Origin: Streptomyces formicae
GTDB taxonomy: Bacteria > Actinomycetota > Actinomycetes > Streptomycetales > Streptomycetaceae
Length of the DNA stretch: 64,000 nt
Assembly: GCF_002556545.1 (NCBI RefSeq)
Contig: NZ_CP022685.1
Coordinates: 2,666,001-2,730,000 of the forward strand
Direction: 5' to 3'
The stretch's first letter is position 1. Each line of letters starts with the position of its first letter. Below the pieces are notes generated by a model. That model was not told the origin of the DNA, ran no database searches, and was given only the letters and a program-made list of their open reading frames with translations. Positions 15,497-24,208 of this stretch are shown here, piece after piece. Made by a program: the position numbers and the translations under genes.

Positions 15497-17167
15497 ATGC
15501 GTAAGACAGCCATGCGTAAAACCGTCATGCGTAAAGCCGTCCTGCCCGCGGAAGGCCCGCACGCCGTTTCCCGCCGCACCCTGCTCGGCGCCGCGGCGGC
15601 CGTCGCGGGGACGGGCGTCCTCGCGGCCTGCTCCGGCACGGAATCCGGCGGCCACGGCGACGCGGCAGGCCCCGAGGGCTATGTCGACCCGGCGGGCGAG
15701 GAAGTCGCCGCCGCGGAGAAGAAGCGCGCCCGCGGCGGCAAGGTCCGCGAGGTCCGCCTGATGGCCATGGAGACCAAGCTCGACCTGGGCGGCCCCCAGG
15801 TGAAGACGTGGGCGTACGGCGAAGGGCTGCCGGGCAAGGAGGTCCGCGTCACCGCGGGCGACACCCTGGCGCTCACCCTCGCCAACCACCTCCCCGAGGC
15901 CACGTCCCTGCACTGGCACGGCATCGCCCTGCGCAACGACATGGACGGCGTCCCCGGCCTCACCCAGAAGGACATCAGGCCCGGCGGCGACTTCACCTAC
16001 CGCTTCGCGGTGCCGCACCCGGGGACGTACTGGTTCCACCCGCACTCCGGCACCCAGCAGGACCGCGGGCTGTACGCGCCGCTGATCGTCGAGGACCCCA
16101 AGGAGCCCCTGACGTACGACAAGGAGTGGGTGATCGTCCTCGACGACTGGGTCGACGGGGTGGACGGCTCCACCCCGGACGGCGTGCTCGCCGAGCTCAG
16201 CAAGGGCATGGGCGGCCACGACATGGGCGGCGAGAAGGACGGCTCGGGCGGCATGGACCACGGCGGCGGCCACGACATGTCGAACATGTCCTTCACCTCG
16301 GCGCGCAAGGCCCCGTCGCCGAAGCCTTCGGGGCCCTCGCGGATGATGATGGGCGCCAAGAGCGACCTGCTCGGGGGCGACGCGGGCGATGTCGCCTACC
16401 CGCACTACCTGATCAACGGGCGGGCGCCGAAGGGCCCTTCGCAGTTCCGCGCCCGCCCCGGCGACCGCATCCGCCTTCGCCTCATCAACGCGGGCGGTGA
16501 CACGGCCTTCCGGGTGGCGCTCGGCGGCCACGAGATGACGGTGACGCACACGGACGGCTTCCCCGTGGCGCACGCGAAGACGGACGCCCTGCTCCTGGGC
16601 ATGGGCGAGCGGTACGACGTGCTCGTCACGGCCAAGGACGGCACCTTCCCGCTGACCGCCGTGGCCGAGGGCAAGAAGGCAGTGGCGCTCGCGGTGCTGC
16701 GCACGGGCGGCGGGGCCGCGCCGACCGCCTCCACCCGGCCCGAGGAGCTGACGGGCCGTCTCCTGACCGCCGACAAGCTGCGGTCGCACGAATCCGTCGC
16801 GCTGAAGTCCCGCAAGCCGGACCGCACGATCAGGCTCCAGCTGACCGGCGGCATGGCGAAGTACGACTGGGCCTTCGACAAGAAGCCGTACTCCCCCGGC
16901 CAGCGCCACCCCGTGCGGGCGGGCGAGCGGGTCCGCCTGGTCTTCGCCAACTCGACGTCGATGTGGCACCCCGTGCACCTGCACGGCCACACCTTCGCCC
17001 TGGCGAACGCGGCGGGCGGCCCCCGCAAGGACACCGCGATCGTCCTGCCGAACGGCACGCTGACGGTGGACTTCGACGCGGACAACCCGGGCCTGTGGAT
17101 GATCCACTGCCACAACGTCTACCACGCGGAGGCAGGAATGATGACGGTCCTCGGCTACCGCAAGTAG
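15497..17167 (+). CDS. Multicopper oxidase, Tat-exported lipoprotein
   Basis: A 556-residue three-domain copper oxidase. The leader has SRRTLL (Tat-type, Arg26-Arg27) and a lipobox LAAC at Cys45. All four copper clusters are visible: LHWHG, WFHPHSG, HPVHLHGH and HCHNVYHAEAGM, which supply the type 1, 2 and 3 sites. An insert rich in Met, His and Gly (GMGGHDMGG, MDHGGGHDMSNM) sits between domains one and two, as in cuprous oxidases. It probably oxidises Cu(I) or phenolics at the cell surface. ATG at 15497; two more in-frame ATGs follow in 15-bp repeats, so the exact start is uncertain. Confidence 0.88.
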   Translation: MRKTAMRKTVMRKAVLPAEGPHAVSRRTLLGAAAAVAGTGVLAACSGTESGGHGDAAGPEGYVDPAGEEVAAAEKKRARGGKVREVRLMAMETKLDLGGPQVKTWAYGEGLPGKEVRVTAGDTLALTLANHLPEATSLHWHGIALRNDMDGVPGLTQKDIRPGGDFTYRFAVPHPGTYWFHPHSGTQQDRGLYAPLIVEDPKEPLTYDKEWVIVLDDWVDGVDGSTPDGVLAELSKGMGGHDMGGEKDGSGGMDHGGGHDMSNMSFTSARKAPSPKPSGPSRMMMGAKSDLLGGDAGDVAYPHYLINGRAPKGPSQFRARPGDRIRLRLINAGGDTAFRVALGGHEMTVTHTDGFPVAHAKTDALLLGMGERYDVLVTAKDGTFPLTAVAEGKKAVALAVLRTGGGAAPTASTRPEELTGRLLTADKLRSHESVALKSRKPDRTIRLQLTGGMAKYDWAFDKKPYSPGQRHPVRAGERVRLVFANSTSMWHPVHLHGHTFALANAAGGPRKDTAIVLPNGTLTVDFDADNPGLWMIHCHNVYHAEAGMMTVLGYRK

Positions 17168-17175
17168 CCCCTGGA

Positions 17176-17204
17176 AGGGGCGCGGGGAACTGCGCGAGCA
17201 ACCA
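17176..17204 (+). repeat. Partial copy of the composite 3'-end repeat
   Basis: AGGGGCGCGGGGAACTGCGC followed by GAGCAACCA matches the left outer arm and flank of the elements at 91 and 11638, 8 bp after the multicopper oxidase stop. The right arm is missing, so this copy cannot fold like the complete ones. Confidence 0.7.
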
Positions 17205-17267
17205 GAGCGAGCCCGCACCCGCGCCCCGTCCCCGCCGTCCGGCAGGACATCGCGTCGCTCTGACGAT

Positions 17268-17273
17268 TAGACT
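17268..17273 (+). promoter_or_regulatory. -10 box of a probably leaderless nadE transcript
   Basis: TAGACT lies 7 bp before the GTG of nadE. AGGACA at 17244-17249 is a weak -35 with an 18-bp spacer. There is no Shine-Dalgarno between the box and the GTG, so transcription probably starts at or next to the start codon. The same TAGACT-N7-start layout occurs before map (36800). Confidence 0.6.
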
Positions 17274-17280
17274 GGACCCC

Positions 17281-19038
17281 GTGCCCCAACTACGTCTCGC
17301 CCTGAATCAGATCGACTCGACCGTCGGAGATCTCGCCGGGAACGCCGAGGCGATCGTCCGCTGGACCCGGCACTCCGCCGAGCAGGGGGCGCATCTCGTC
17401 GCGTTCCCCGAGATGGCACTCACCGGGTACCCCGTGGAGGACCTCGCCCTGCGCTCGTCCTTCGTCCGGGCCTCGCGGGACGCGCTGCACGCGCTCGCCG
17501 CGCGCCTCGACGACGAGGGCCTCGGCGAGCTGCCGGTGGTCGTCGGCTACCTGGACCGCACCGACGAGGCGAAACCCAGGTTCGGCCAGCCCGCGGGCGC
17601 CCCGCGCAACGCGGGCGCGGTGCTGCACCGCGGCGAGGCCGTCCTGACCTACTCCAAGCACCACCTGCCCAACTACGGCGTCTTCGACGAGTTCCGTTAC
17701 TTCGTGCCGGGCGAGACCCTGCCGGTGGTGCGCGTGCACGGCGTCGACGTGGCCCTGGCCATCTGCGAGGACCTCTGGCAGGACGGCGGCCGCGTGCCCG
17801 CGACCCGTACGGCGGGCGCGGGCCTGCTGCTCTCCATCAACGCGTCGCCGTACGAGCAGAACAAGGACGACCAGCGCCTGGAGCTGGTGCGCAAGCGCGC
17901 CCAGGAGGCGGGCTGCACCACCGCCTACCTCGCGATGATCGGCGGCCAGGACGAGCTGGTCTTCGACGGCGACTCGATCGTCGTCGACAAGGACGGCGGC
18001 GTCATCGCGCGTGCGCCGCAGTTCGCCGAGGGCTGCGTCGTGCTCGACCTGGAGCTGCCCGCGGCGGGCGAGGTGCCCTCCGGCGTCGTCGACGACGGTC
18101 TGCGCGTCGAGCACGTCACGGTCTCCGCCGAGCCGCTGCCCGCGTACGAGGCGGAGCTCACCGGCGGGTACGCGGAGCGGCTCGACGACGATGAGGAGGT
18201 GTACTCGGCGCTCGTGGTGGGCCTGCGCGCGTACGCCGCGAAGAACGGGTTCAGCAGCGTCCTGATCGGGCTCTCCGGCGGCATCGACTCGGCGCTCACC
18301 GCGGCCATCGCCTGCGACGCGCTCGGGGCGCGGAACGTGCACGGTGTCGCGATGCCCTCCCGCTACTCCTCCGAGCACTCGATCACCGACGCGGAGGAGC
18401 TGGCGCGGCGGACCGGGCTGCCGCTGCGGACCGTGCCGATCGCCCCGATGTTCGACGCGTACATGGGATCGCTCGGTCTGACCGGGCTCGCCGAGGAGAA
18501 CCTCCAGTCGCGCCTGCGCGGCACGACGCTGATGGCGCTCTCCAACCAGGAGGGCCACATCGTGCTCGCACCGGGCAACAAGTCCGAGCTAGCGGTGGGG
18601 TATTCGACTCTCTACGGAGACTCCGTCGGGGCGTACGGACCGATCAAGGACGTCTACAAGACCTCGGTCTTCCGGCTCGCGCGGTGGCGCAACCGCGCGG
18701 CCGAGGAGCGCGGACAGCTCCCGCCGATCCCGGAGAACTCCCTCAGCAAGCCGCCGAGCGCGGAGCTGCGGCCCGACCAGGTCGACACGGACTCGCTGCC
18801 CGACTACCCCGTCCTCGACGGCATCCTGGAGCTCTACGTCGACCGCGACCAGAGCGCCGACGCGATCGTGGCCGCGGGCTACGACAGGGAGCTCGTGGTC
18901 AAGACGCTGCGGATGGTCGACACCGCCGAGTACAAGCGCCGCCAGTACCCGCCGGGCACCAAGATCTCCGCCAAGGGCTTCGGCAAGGACCGCAGGCTGC
19001 CCATCACCAACCGCTGGCGCGAGTCGGCGACGGGCTGA
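17281..19038 (+). CDS. nadE: Glutamine-dependent NAD+ synthase
   Basis: A 585-residue two-domain enzyme that amidates nicotinic acid adenine dinucleotide to NAD+ as the last step of NAD biosynthesis. The N-terminal nitrilase-type glutaminase domain has the Glu44 (FPEMALTGYP), Lys126 (YSKHHLPNYG) and Cys162 (AICEDLW) triad. The synthetase domain has the PP-loop GLSGGIDSALT near residue 330 and SYSTLYGDSVG-like GYSTLYGDSVGAYG. The length is typical of the long glutamine-using form. The GTG start at 17281 lacks a ribosome binding site and sits 7 bp after a -10 box. It is convergent with an MFS gene 10 bp downstream. Confidence 0.95.
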   Translation: MPQLRLALNQIDSTVGDLAGNAEAIVRWTRHSAEQGAHLVAFPEMALTGYPVEDLALRSSFVRASRDALHALAARLDDEGLGELPVVVGYLDRTDEAKPRFGQPAGAPRNAGAVLHRGEAVLTYSKHHLPNYGVFDEFRYFVPGETLPVVRVHGVDVALAICEDLWQDGGRVPATRTAGAGLLLSINASPYEQNKDDQRLELVRKRAQEAGCTTAYLAMIGGQDELVFDGDSIVVDKDGGVIARAPQFAEGCVVLDLELPAAGEVPSGVVDDGLRVEHVTVSAEPLPAYEAELTGGYAERLDDDEEVYSALVVGLRAYAAKNGFSSVLIGLSGGIDSALTAAIACDALGARNVHGVAMPSRYSSEHSITDAEELARRTGLPLRTVPIAPMFDAYMGSLGLTGLAEENLQSRLRGTTLMALSNQEGHIVLAPGNKSELAVGYSTLYGDSVGAYGPIKDVYKTSVFRLARWRNRAAEERGQLPPIPENSLSKPPSAELRPDQVDTDSLPDYPVLDGILELYVDRDQSADAIVAAGYDRELVVKTLRMVDTAEYKRRQYPPGTKISAKGFGKDRRLPITNRWRESATG

Positions 19039-19048
19039 GCCGCGCGAC

Positions 19049-20263
19049 TCAGTGGTGGCGGGACGGCTCCTTGACCGGAGCCCCCGTCGCCACCAGGCGC
19101 TCCGTGCCCGCCACCGGCGAGCGCAGGTCGACCAGGTAGGCGGCGCCCGCGACCGCGAGTCCGAGCACCGCGAGCAGCGCGCCCGTCACCGCGGGGGACG
19201 TGACGCCGAAGCCCGCGGCGAGGGCGAGGCCGCCGATCCAGGCACCGCCCGCGTTGGCGAGGTTGAACGCCGCCTGGTTCGCGGACGAGGCGAGCGAGGG
19301 GGCCGCGGCCGCCTTCTCCATGACCATCAGCTGCAGGGGCGAGCCCGTGGTGAACGCCGCCATGCCGAGCAGCACCACGGCGAGCGCCGCGCTCCACCCG
19401 GCGCCCATCAGGAGCGGGAACAGCGCGAGGACGACGGCCAGCGAGGTCAGGCCGCCGAAGAGGGTGCCCCGCAGCGAGTGGTCGGCGAGGCGGCCGCCGA
19501 GCAGGTTGCCCGCGGTGGCGCCCACGCCGAAGAGGGCGAGCAGCAGGGTGACGCTGGATTCGGCGTAGCCCGCCGAGTCGGTGAGCATCGGCGTGATGTA
19601 GCTGTACGCGGAGAAGAGCGCGCCGAAGCCCGCGACCGTCGTACCGAGCGCGAGCCAGACCGGCACGCTGCGCAGCGCCCGCAGCTCGCCGCGCAGGCCG
19701 ACCGCCTCGCCGTGGCCGTGGTCGGCGGGGACGAGCAGGGCGAGCGCGGCGACGGCGGCGATGCCGATCGCGCTCACCCCGAGGAACGTGGCGCGCCAGC
19801 CGAGCTGCTGCCCCATCGCCGTACCCACGGGGACGCCGACGATGTTGGCGACGGTGAGGCCGAGGAACATCAGGGAGACCGAGCGGGCCTTGCGCTCGGG
19901 GCCGACGAGGCCGGTGGCGACGACGGCGCCGACGCCGAAGAAGGCGCCGTGCGGCAGTCCGCTGAGGAACCGGGCGGCCATCAGCCAGTGGTAGTCGGGC
20001 GCGGCGGCCGACAGGGCGTTGCCCACCACGAACAGGGCCATCAGACCGATCAGTACGCGCCTGCGCGGCATCTTGGCGGTGACGGCGGCGAGCAGCGGGG
20101 CGCCGATGACGACGCCGAGGGCGTACGCGGAGACGAGGTGTCCCGCGGTCGGGATGGATATGTGCAGGTCGTCGGCGACGTTGGGCAGCAGGCCCATCAT
20201 CACGAACTCGGTCGTGCCGATGCCGAAGGCGCCCACGGCGAGGGCGAGCAGGGCCAGGGGCAT
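19049..20263 (-). CDS. MFS transporter, DHA1 family (AraJ/Cmx-like exporter)
   Basis: A 404-residue, 12-helix major facilitator. The first helix LALAVGAFGIGTTEFVMMGLLP is the hallmark of the AraJ/YdhP/chloramphenicol-exporter branch. Motif A appears as AAVTAKMPRRRVL, and ARFLSGLPHGAFFGVGAVVA matches the family's fourth helix. It is probably a drug or sugar efflux pump with unknown substrate. ATG at 20263. It is the only gene between the nadE end and a 160-bp gap with a 14-bp tandem repeat, so it likely has its own promoter. Confidence 0.85.
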   Translation of the reverse strand: MPLALLALAVGAFGIGTTEFVMMGLLPNVADDLHISIPTAGHLVSAYALGVVIGAPLLAAVTAKMPRRRVLIGLMALFVVGNALSAAAPDYHWLMAARFLSGLPHGAFFGVGAVVATGLVGPERKARSVSLMFLGLTVANIVGVPVGTAMGQQLGWRATFLGVSAIGIAAVAALALLVPADHGHGEAVGLRGELRALRSVPVWLALGTTVAGFGALFSAYSYITPMLTDSAGYAESSVTLLLALFGVGATAGNLLGGRLADHSLRGTLFGGLTSLAVVLALFPLLMGAGWSAALAVVLLGMAAFTTGSPLQLMVMEKAAAAPSLASSANQAAFNLANAGGAWIGGLALAAGFGVTSPAVTGALLAVLGLAVAGAAYLVDLRSPVAGTERLVATGAPVKEPSRHH

Positions 20264-20359
20264 GGGGAGGTACCTTCCACGGAAGCAGGGGGCGGCCCGG
20301 AGCCGGGCGAATCCATTAGTTTACGTACGGAACAAAGCCGCGCGCACCGCGTATTCCAT

Positions 20360-20415
20360 GGGCCCTGTCCGTGGGGCCCTGTCCGTGGGGCCCGGTCCGT
20401 GGGGCCCGCTCCGTG
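20360..20415. repeat. Four exact-length 14-bp tandem repeats
   Basis: The units are GGGCCCTGTCCGTG (20360-20373), GGGCCCTGTCCGTG (20374-20387), GGGCCCGGTCCGTG (20388-20401) and GGGCCCGCTCCGTG (20402-20415). The array begins 9 bp after the stop of the minus-strand EEP-family gene and ends before the promoter region of the MFS gene. The unit count may vary among strains. Confidence 0.85.
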
Positions 20416-20423
20416 CCGGGCCG

Positions 20424-21452
20424 TTACTCGGAGAGCTCGACCCGCGCCGCGATCGGCAGGTGGTCGCTGTTCGTCTTGGGCAGCGTCCAGGAGGAGACCG
20501 GCTCGACGCCCTTGACCATGATCTGGTCGATGCGGGCCATCGGGAACGACGCGGGCCAGCTGAAGCCGAAGCCGTTGCCCGCGGCGCCCTGCGTGGAGCG
20601 CATCTGCGCGGTCACGCCGTTCAGGGCGCGGTCGTTCATCGTGCCGTTCAGGTCGCCGAGCAGGATGATCTTGCCGAGCCGCTCCTTGGAGATGGCCTCG
20701 CCGAGCGCGTCGGCGCTCTCGTCGCGCTGGTTGGCGGTGAAGCCCGCGTCGAGCTTCACGCGCACCGACGGCAGGTGCGCCACGTAGACGGCGACCTCGC
20801 CCTTGGGGGTGTCGACGGTGGTCCGCAGCGCGCGGACCCAGCCCAGCTTGATGTCCACGGGCTTGGTGTCGGCCAGCGGGTACTTGCTCCACACGCCGAC
20901 CGTGCCCTTGACCGAGTGGTACTTGTAGATGCGCGAGAGCGCCTTCTCGTACGTCGGCACGGCGTCCGCGGTGAGCTCTTCGAGGGCCAGCACGTCCGCG
21001 CCGGAAGCGGCGACGTCCTGGGCCGTGCCCGTCGGGTCGGTGTTGTCCGCGTTCACGTTGTGCGTGGCCACGGTCAGGTCGCCCTCGCCGCCCGACTTGT
21101 CGCTGATCAGGCCGCCGAACTGGTTGATCCAGATGACCGTGGGCAGCAGCACCGCGATCAGGGCGGTGGCGGACTTGCGCACCACCCCGATGACGACGAT
21201 CACCGGGATGAAGACGCCGAGCCAGGGCAGGAAGGTCTCGGTCAGGCTGCCGAGGTTGCCGATGTTGTTGGGGATCTGCGCGTGGAACAGCATGACCAGG
21301 GCGATCAGGAGCGCGGCACCCGCGGTGACCAGGCCGCGCCGCCAGATGCCGGGGTCGCCGCGCCAGCCGTCGAGCAGGCGCCGGAACCAGGACCCCGGAC
21401 GCTCGGGCCCCGAGCCGTCGCTGTCCGTCTCCGTCTTGTACGCCTGCGCCAT
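20424..21452 (-). CDS. Membrane-anchored endonuclease/exonuclease/phosphatase-fold protein
   Basis: A 342-residue protein. Three N-terminal helices (about 42-58, 72-92 and 97-113) are followed by an extracytoplasmic EEP domain. The domain motifs are THNVNADN, LALEELTADA, VAHLPSVR, LLGDLNGTMND and SDHLPIAARV; the Glu, Asp, Asn and terminal Asp-His are the metal and catalytic residues of the DNase I-like fold. It could be an extracellular nuclease or a phosphodiesterase. ATG at 21452. It has a separate 227-bp upstream region, in which I see no other gene. Confidence 0.82.
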   Translation of the reverse strand: MAQAYKTETDSDGSGPERPGSWFRRLLDGWRGDPGIWRRGLVTAGAALLIALVMLFHAQIPNNIGNLGSLTETFLPWLGVFIPVIVVIGVVRKSATALIAVLLPTVIWINQFGGLISDKSGGEGDLTVATHNVNADNTDPTGTAQDVAASGADVLALEELTADAVPTYEKALSRIYKYHSVKGTVGVWSKYPLADTKPVDIKLGWVRALRTTVDTPKGEVAVYVAHLPSVRVKLDAGFTANQRDESADALGEAISKERLGKIILLGDLNGTMNDRALNGVTAQMRSTQGAAGNGFGFSWPASFPMARIDQIMVKGVEPVSSWTLPKTNSDHLPIAARVELSE

Positions 21453-21679
21453 AACTCTCGTCGCCTCACTGCCTGCCGTGCACACCGTCTGTCCCGCCCC
21501 CTGAAACCCTAGGCGATGATCGGGTGCGTCTCTGCCGTCCGCGACGGCCGTACTGGCACGAGGACGAACAAGGCGGCGCGGCGAGTTCCTGACCGGCGGC
21601 GCGGAGTCGGCTCTGTGACGAAATGCGCATACTCCGTACGCCGGGCGGAGGCGGCTGCGGACGGCCCGGGCTCCGCGCG

Positions 21680-22357
21680 CTAGGACGCCGCCTGCGGTCG
21701 CAGCCCTTCGAGGACGGTGTCGACGATCCGCTCCGCGAGGTCGTCGTCGAGCGGCGCGTCGGGGCGCATCACCGTGCGCAGCAGCATGGGGCCGACGAAC
21801 AGGTCGTTGGCCATCTCGATGTCGACGTCCGTGCGGAGCACGCCCTCGGCCATGCCCCGCCGCAGCACCTCGACCATGGTGCGGCGGCGGGGGTCGATGA
21901 CCGTGCTGTGGTAGGCGTCCCACAGCTTGGGGAGGGCCTTCATCTGCGCGAAGACGTTGTGCAGCAGCACCGAGGAGCGCATGGTGAGGCCGCGCCGGCG
22001 CAGGCCCTCCAGGATGACCACGAGATCGTCGCGCACCGAGGTGCCCGGCAGCTCGGGGTCCGGCTCCTCGAAGACGCGCAGGACGTCGACGAAGAGTGCC
22101 TCCTTGCCGTCCCAGCGCCGGTAGATGGTGGCCTTGCCGACGCCCGCGGTGCGGGCGATCCGCTCGATGGACAGCTCCGTGAGCGACACGCCGTCCTCCA
22201 GGAGCCGCACCACGCCCTCAATGATCGCCTGTTCCACGGCCTCGCTCCTGGGGCGGCCGCGGCCGCCCCGCGCGACGGGCACGCCCTTGCCCGCGGGTGC
22301 CCCCCTGCCGATGGGTGCCCCGTTCGCGGCGTGCGTTCCCTTGGCGGTGTGGACCAC
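21680..22357 (-). CDS. TetR-family regulator of the adjacent drug exporter
   Basis: A 225-residue TetR-type repressor. The helix-turn-helix spans about residues 60-85 (ERIARTAGVGKATIYRRW). The preceding Arg/Gly-rich N-terminal arm (ARGGRGRPRS) probably contacts DNA. I chose the GTG at 22357, with a GGAG about 8 nt upstream. It lies 44 bp downstream of the MFS exporter gene on the same strand, so the two are likely co-transcribed and autoregulated through the palindrome at 24022-24040. Confidence 0.83.
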   Translation of the reverse strand: MVHTAKGTHAANGAPIGRGAPAGKGVPVARGGRGRPRSEAVEQAIIEGVVRLLEDGVSLTELSIERIARTAGVGKATIYRRWDGKEALFVDVLRVFEEPDPELPGTSVRDDLVVILEGLRRRGLTMRSSVLLHNVFAQMKALPKLWDAYHSTVIDPRRRTMVEVLRRGMAEGVLRTDVDIEMANDLFVGPMLLRTVMRPDAPLDDDLAERIVDTVLEGLRPQAAS

Positions 22358-22401
22358 GTCATCTCCGTCTCTTCGCGCGGCTGGCCGGGGACGATTCTCC
22401 C

Positions 22402-23997
22402 TCAGTGCTCCGAAGCGCCCACCGGCTCGGGCTTCTCCTGGGGCTCGTCCGGCTTCGGCGTACGCCCCGGCAGGAACAGGAAGACGATCACCGAACCGAT
22501 CAGCGCGACGCCCGCGCCGCACAGCGCCGTGACGTGCATGGCGTGCAGGAAGGAGTCGTTGGCCGCGCTCACCAGCGGCTCGCCGCGCGGGCCGAGCTTC
22601 GCGGCGACGCCGAGCGTCGCCTCGATCGACTCGCCCGCCGCGTGCCGCGCCCCCGCGGGCAGCAGGGTCAGCTTGTCCTCGACGCCGCTGCGGTACGCCG
22701 CGGAGAGCACCGAGCCGAGCACCGCGATGCCCAGGGCGCCGCCGACCTGCCGGAAGGTGTTGCTGAGGGCGGACGCGGAGCCCGCCTTCTCGCGCGGCAG
22801 GGCCTGCATGATCACGACGCTGGTCGGCGTCATGATGTGCGCCATGCCGGTGCCCATCAGGAAGAAGATGACCTCCAGGAGCCAGATCGGCGTATCGGCC
22901 TCCAGGGCCGTGAAGGCCACCAGCATCGCCGCCACCAGGAGCAGGCCGCCGGTGCACACCGCGCGGACGCCGAAGCGGTCGACGACGAGGCGGGCGCGCG
23001 GCGCGAAGATGAGCTGGGCCGCGGCCAGCGGGAGCATCAGCAGACCGGTCTGGAGCGGCGAGTAGCCGCGCACGCTCTGGGTGTAGAAGACCGCGAAGAA
23101 CGTCACGCCCATCAGCGAGAAGAAGACGAGCGCGATGGCGCTGATCGCCGCGGAGAAGACCCGGTTCTTGAAGTACGCGATGTCGATGGACGGGTGGTCG
23201 CTGCGCTTCTCGTACAGCACGAAGGCGACGAGCACGGCGAGGCCCGCGGCGATGGTGGCGAGGACGGCCGGGTCGGTGAAGTCGGCGAGCTGGCCGCCCT
23301 TGATGATGCCGTAGACGAGCAGGACGAGGCCGACGACGGAGAGCGCGACGCCGACCAGGTCGATCCGGCCCGGCTTGGGGTCGCGCGAGTCGGGCACCAG
23401 CCAGACCATCAGGGCGAGCGCGATCAGCACGATCGGCACGTTCACGAAGAAGACCGAGCCCCACCAGAAGTGGTCGAGCAGCACGCCGCCGGTGATCGGG
23501 CCGATCGCGATGGCGAGGCCGACGCCGCCCGCCCAGATGCCGATGGCCTTGGGCTGCTCGTCGCGCTCGAAGACGTTCATCAGGATGGCGAGGGTCGCGG
23601 GCATCACGAAGGCCGCGCCGAGGCCCATCACCGCGCGGAACGCGATGAGTTGGACGGGTGAGGCGGACTCCGCGGCGAGCGCCGAGCCGAGGCCGAAGAC
23701 GACGAGGCCGCCGAGCAGGACCCTCTTGCGGCCGAGCCGGTCGCCGAGCAGGCCCGCGGTGAACAGCAGGCCCGCGAAGACGAGCGTGTAGGCGTTGATG
23801 GCCCATTCGAGCTCGCCCTGGGTGGCGCCGAGGCCGGTGGGCGCCGGGGTCGAGATCGTCTTGATGGCGACGTTCAGGATCGAGTTGTCGAGCACCACGA
23901 TCAACAGGCTGAGCATGAGCACCCCGAGGATCGCCCAGCGGCGCCGGTGCACGGCTTCCGGGATGCGGGGCGAGGCGGGTACGGCAGGAGTTGGCAT
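22402..23997 (-). CDS. MFS multidrug exporter, DHA2 (EmrB/QacA) family
   Basis: A 531-residue transporter with 14 predicted helices. Helix one with [13 protein letters not shown] and motif C ([20 protein letters not shown]) identify the proton-driven DHA2 drug exporters. Motif A appears as [14 protein letters not shown]. It probably expels hydrophobic drugs or an endogenous metabolite. ATG at 23997, 25 bp downstream of the TetR-type operator. The regulator gene follows on the same strand. Confidence 0.88.
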   Translation of the reverse strand: MPTPAVPASPRIPEAVHRRRWAILGVLMLSLLIVVLDNSILNVAIKTISTPAPTGLGATQGELEWAINAYTLVFAGLLFTAGLLGDRLGRKRVLLGGLVVFGLGSALAAESASPVQLIAFRAVMGLGAAFVMPATLAILMNVFERDEQPKAIGIWAGGVGLAIAIGPITGGVLLDHFWWGSVFFVNVPIVLIALALMVWLVPDSRDPKPGRIDLVGVALSVVGLVLLVYGIIKGGQLADFTDPAVLATIAAGLAVLVAFVLYEKRSDHPSIDIAYFKNRVFSAAISAIALVFFSLMGVTFFAVFYTQSVRGYSPLQTGLLMLPLAAAQLIFAPRARLVVDRFGVRAVCTGGLLLVAAMLVAFTALEADTPIWLLEVIFFLMGTGMAHIMTPTSVVIMQALPREKAGSASALSNTFRQVGGALGIAVLGSVLSAAYRSGVEDKLTLLPAGARHAAGESIEATLGVAAKLGPRGEPLVSAANDSFLHAMHVTALCGAGVALIGSVIVFLFLPGRTPKPDEPQEKPEPVGASEH

Positions 23998-24021
23998 GCC
24001 GTCCAGCCTAGGAGCATTTCG

Positions 24022-24040
24022 ATACGAGACCGTCTCGTAT
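24022..24040. promoter_or_regulatory. TetR-type operator before the DHA2 exporter
   Basis: ATACGAGAC (24022-24030), one central base, GTCTCGTAT (24032-24040): a perfect 19-bp inverted repeat. It sits 25 bp before the exporter start, where a repressor would block the promoter. The TetR gene at 21680-22357 is the natural partner. TACGAGAC-type half sites are common for TetR regulators of efflux pumps. Confidence 0.75.
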
Positions 24041-24208
24041 TGGAAAGAATTTACCCGTGGCCCGGTACGGCTTTACCCAGTGGCCGGTACGGGGCGTGGC
24101 CCGGGTTACCGGCGGACCCACTAGCCCCGGGGCGGCACGTGATGCCACCATGGAGGGGATCCGGGGACGCCGTCAGGGCGCCTCGAGATGACAGAAGGAG
24201 CCGTTGCG

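Noticed and set aside
20310..20340. GTTTACGTACGGAAC as an operator before the MFS gene at 19049
   Set aside because: The symmetry breaks at several positions, and no matching regulator is adjacent.
21623..23661. Long plus-strand frames over the TetR and MFS genes
   Set aside because: They are antisense shadows; the minus-strand products have complete TetR and DHA2 motifs.
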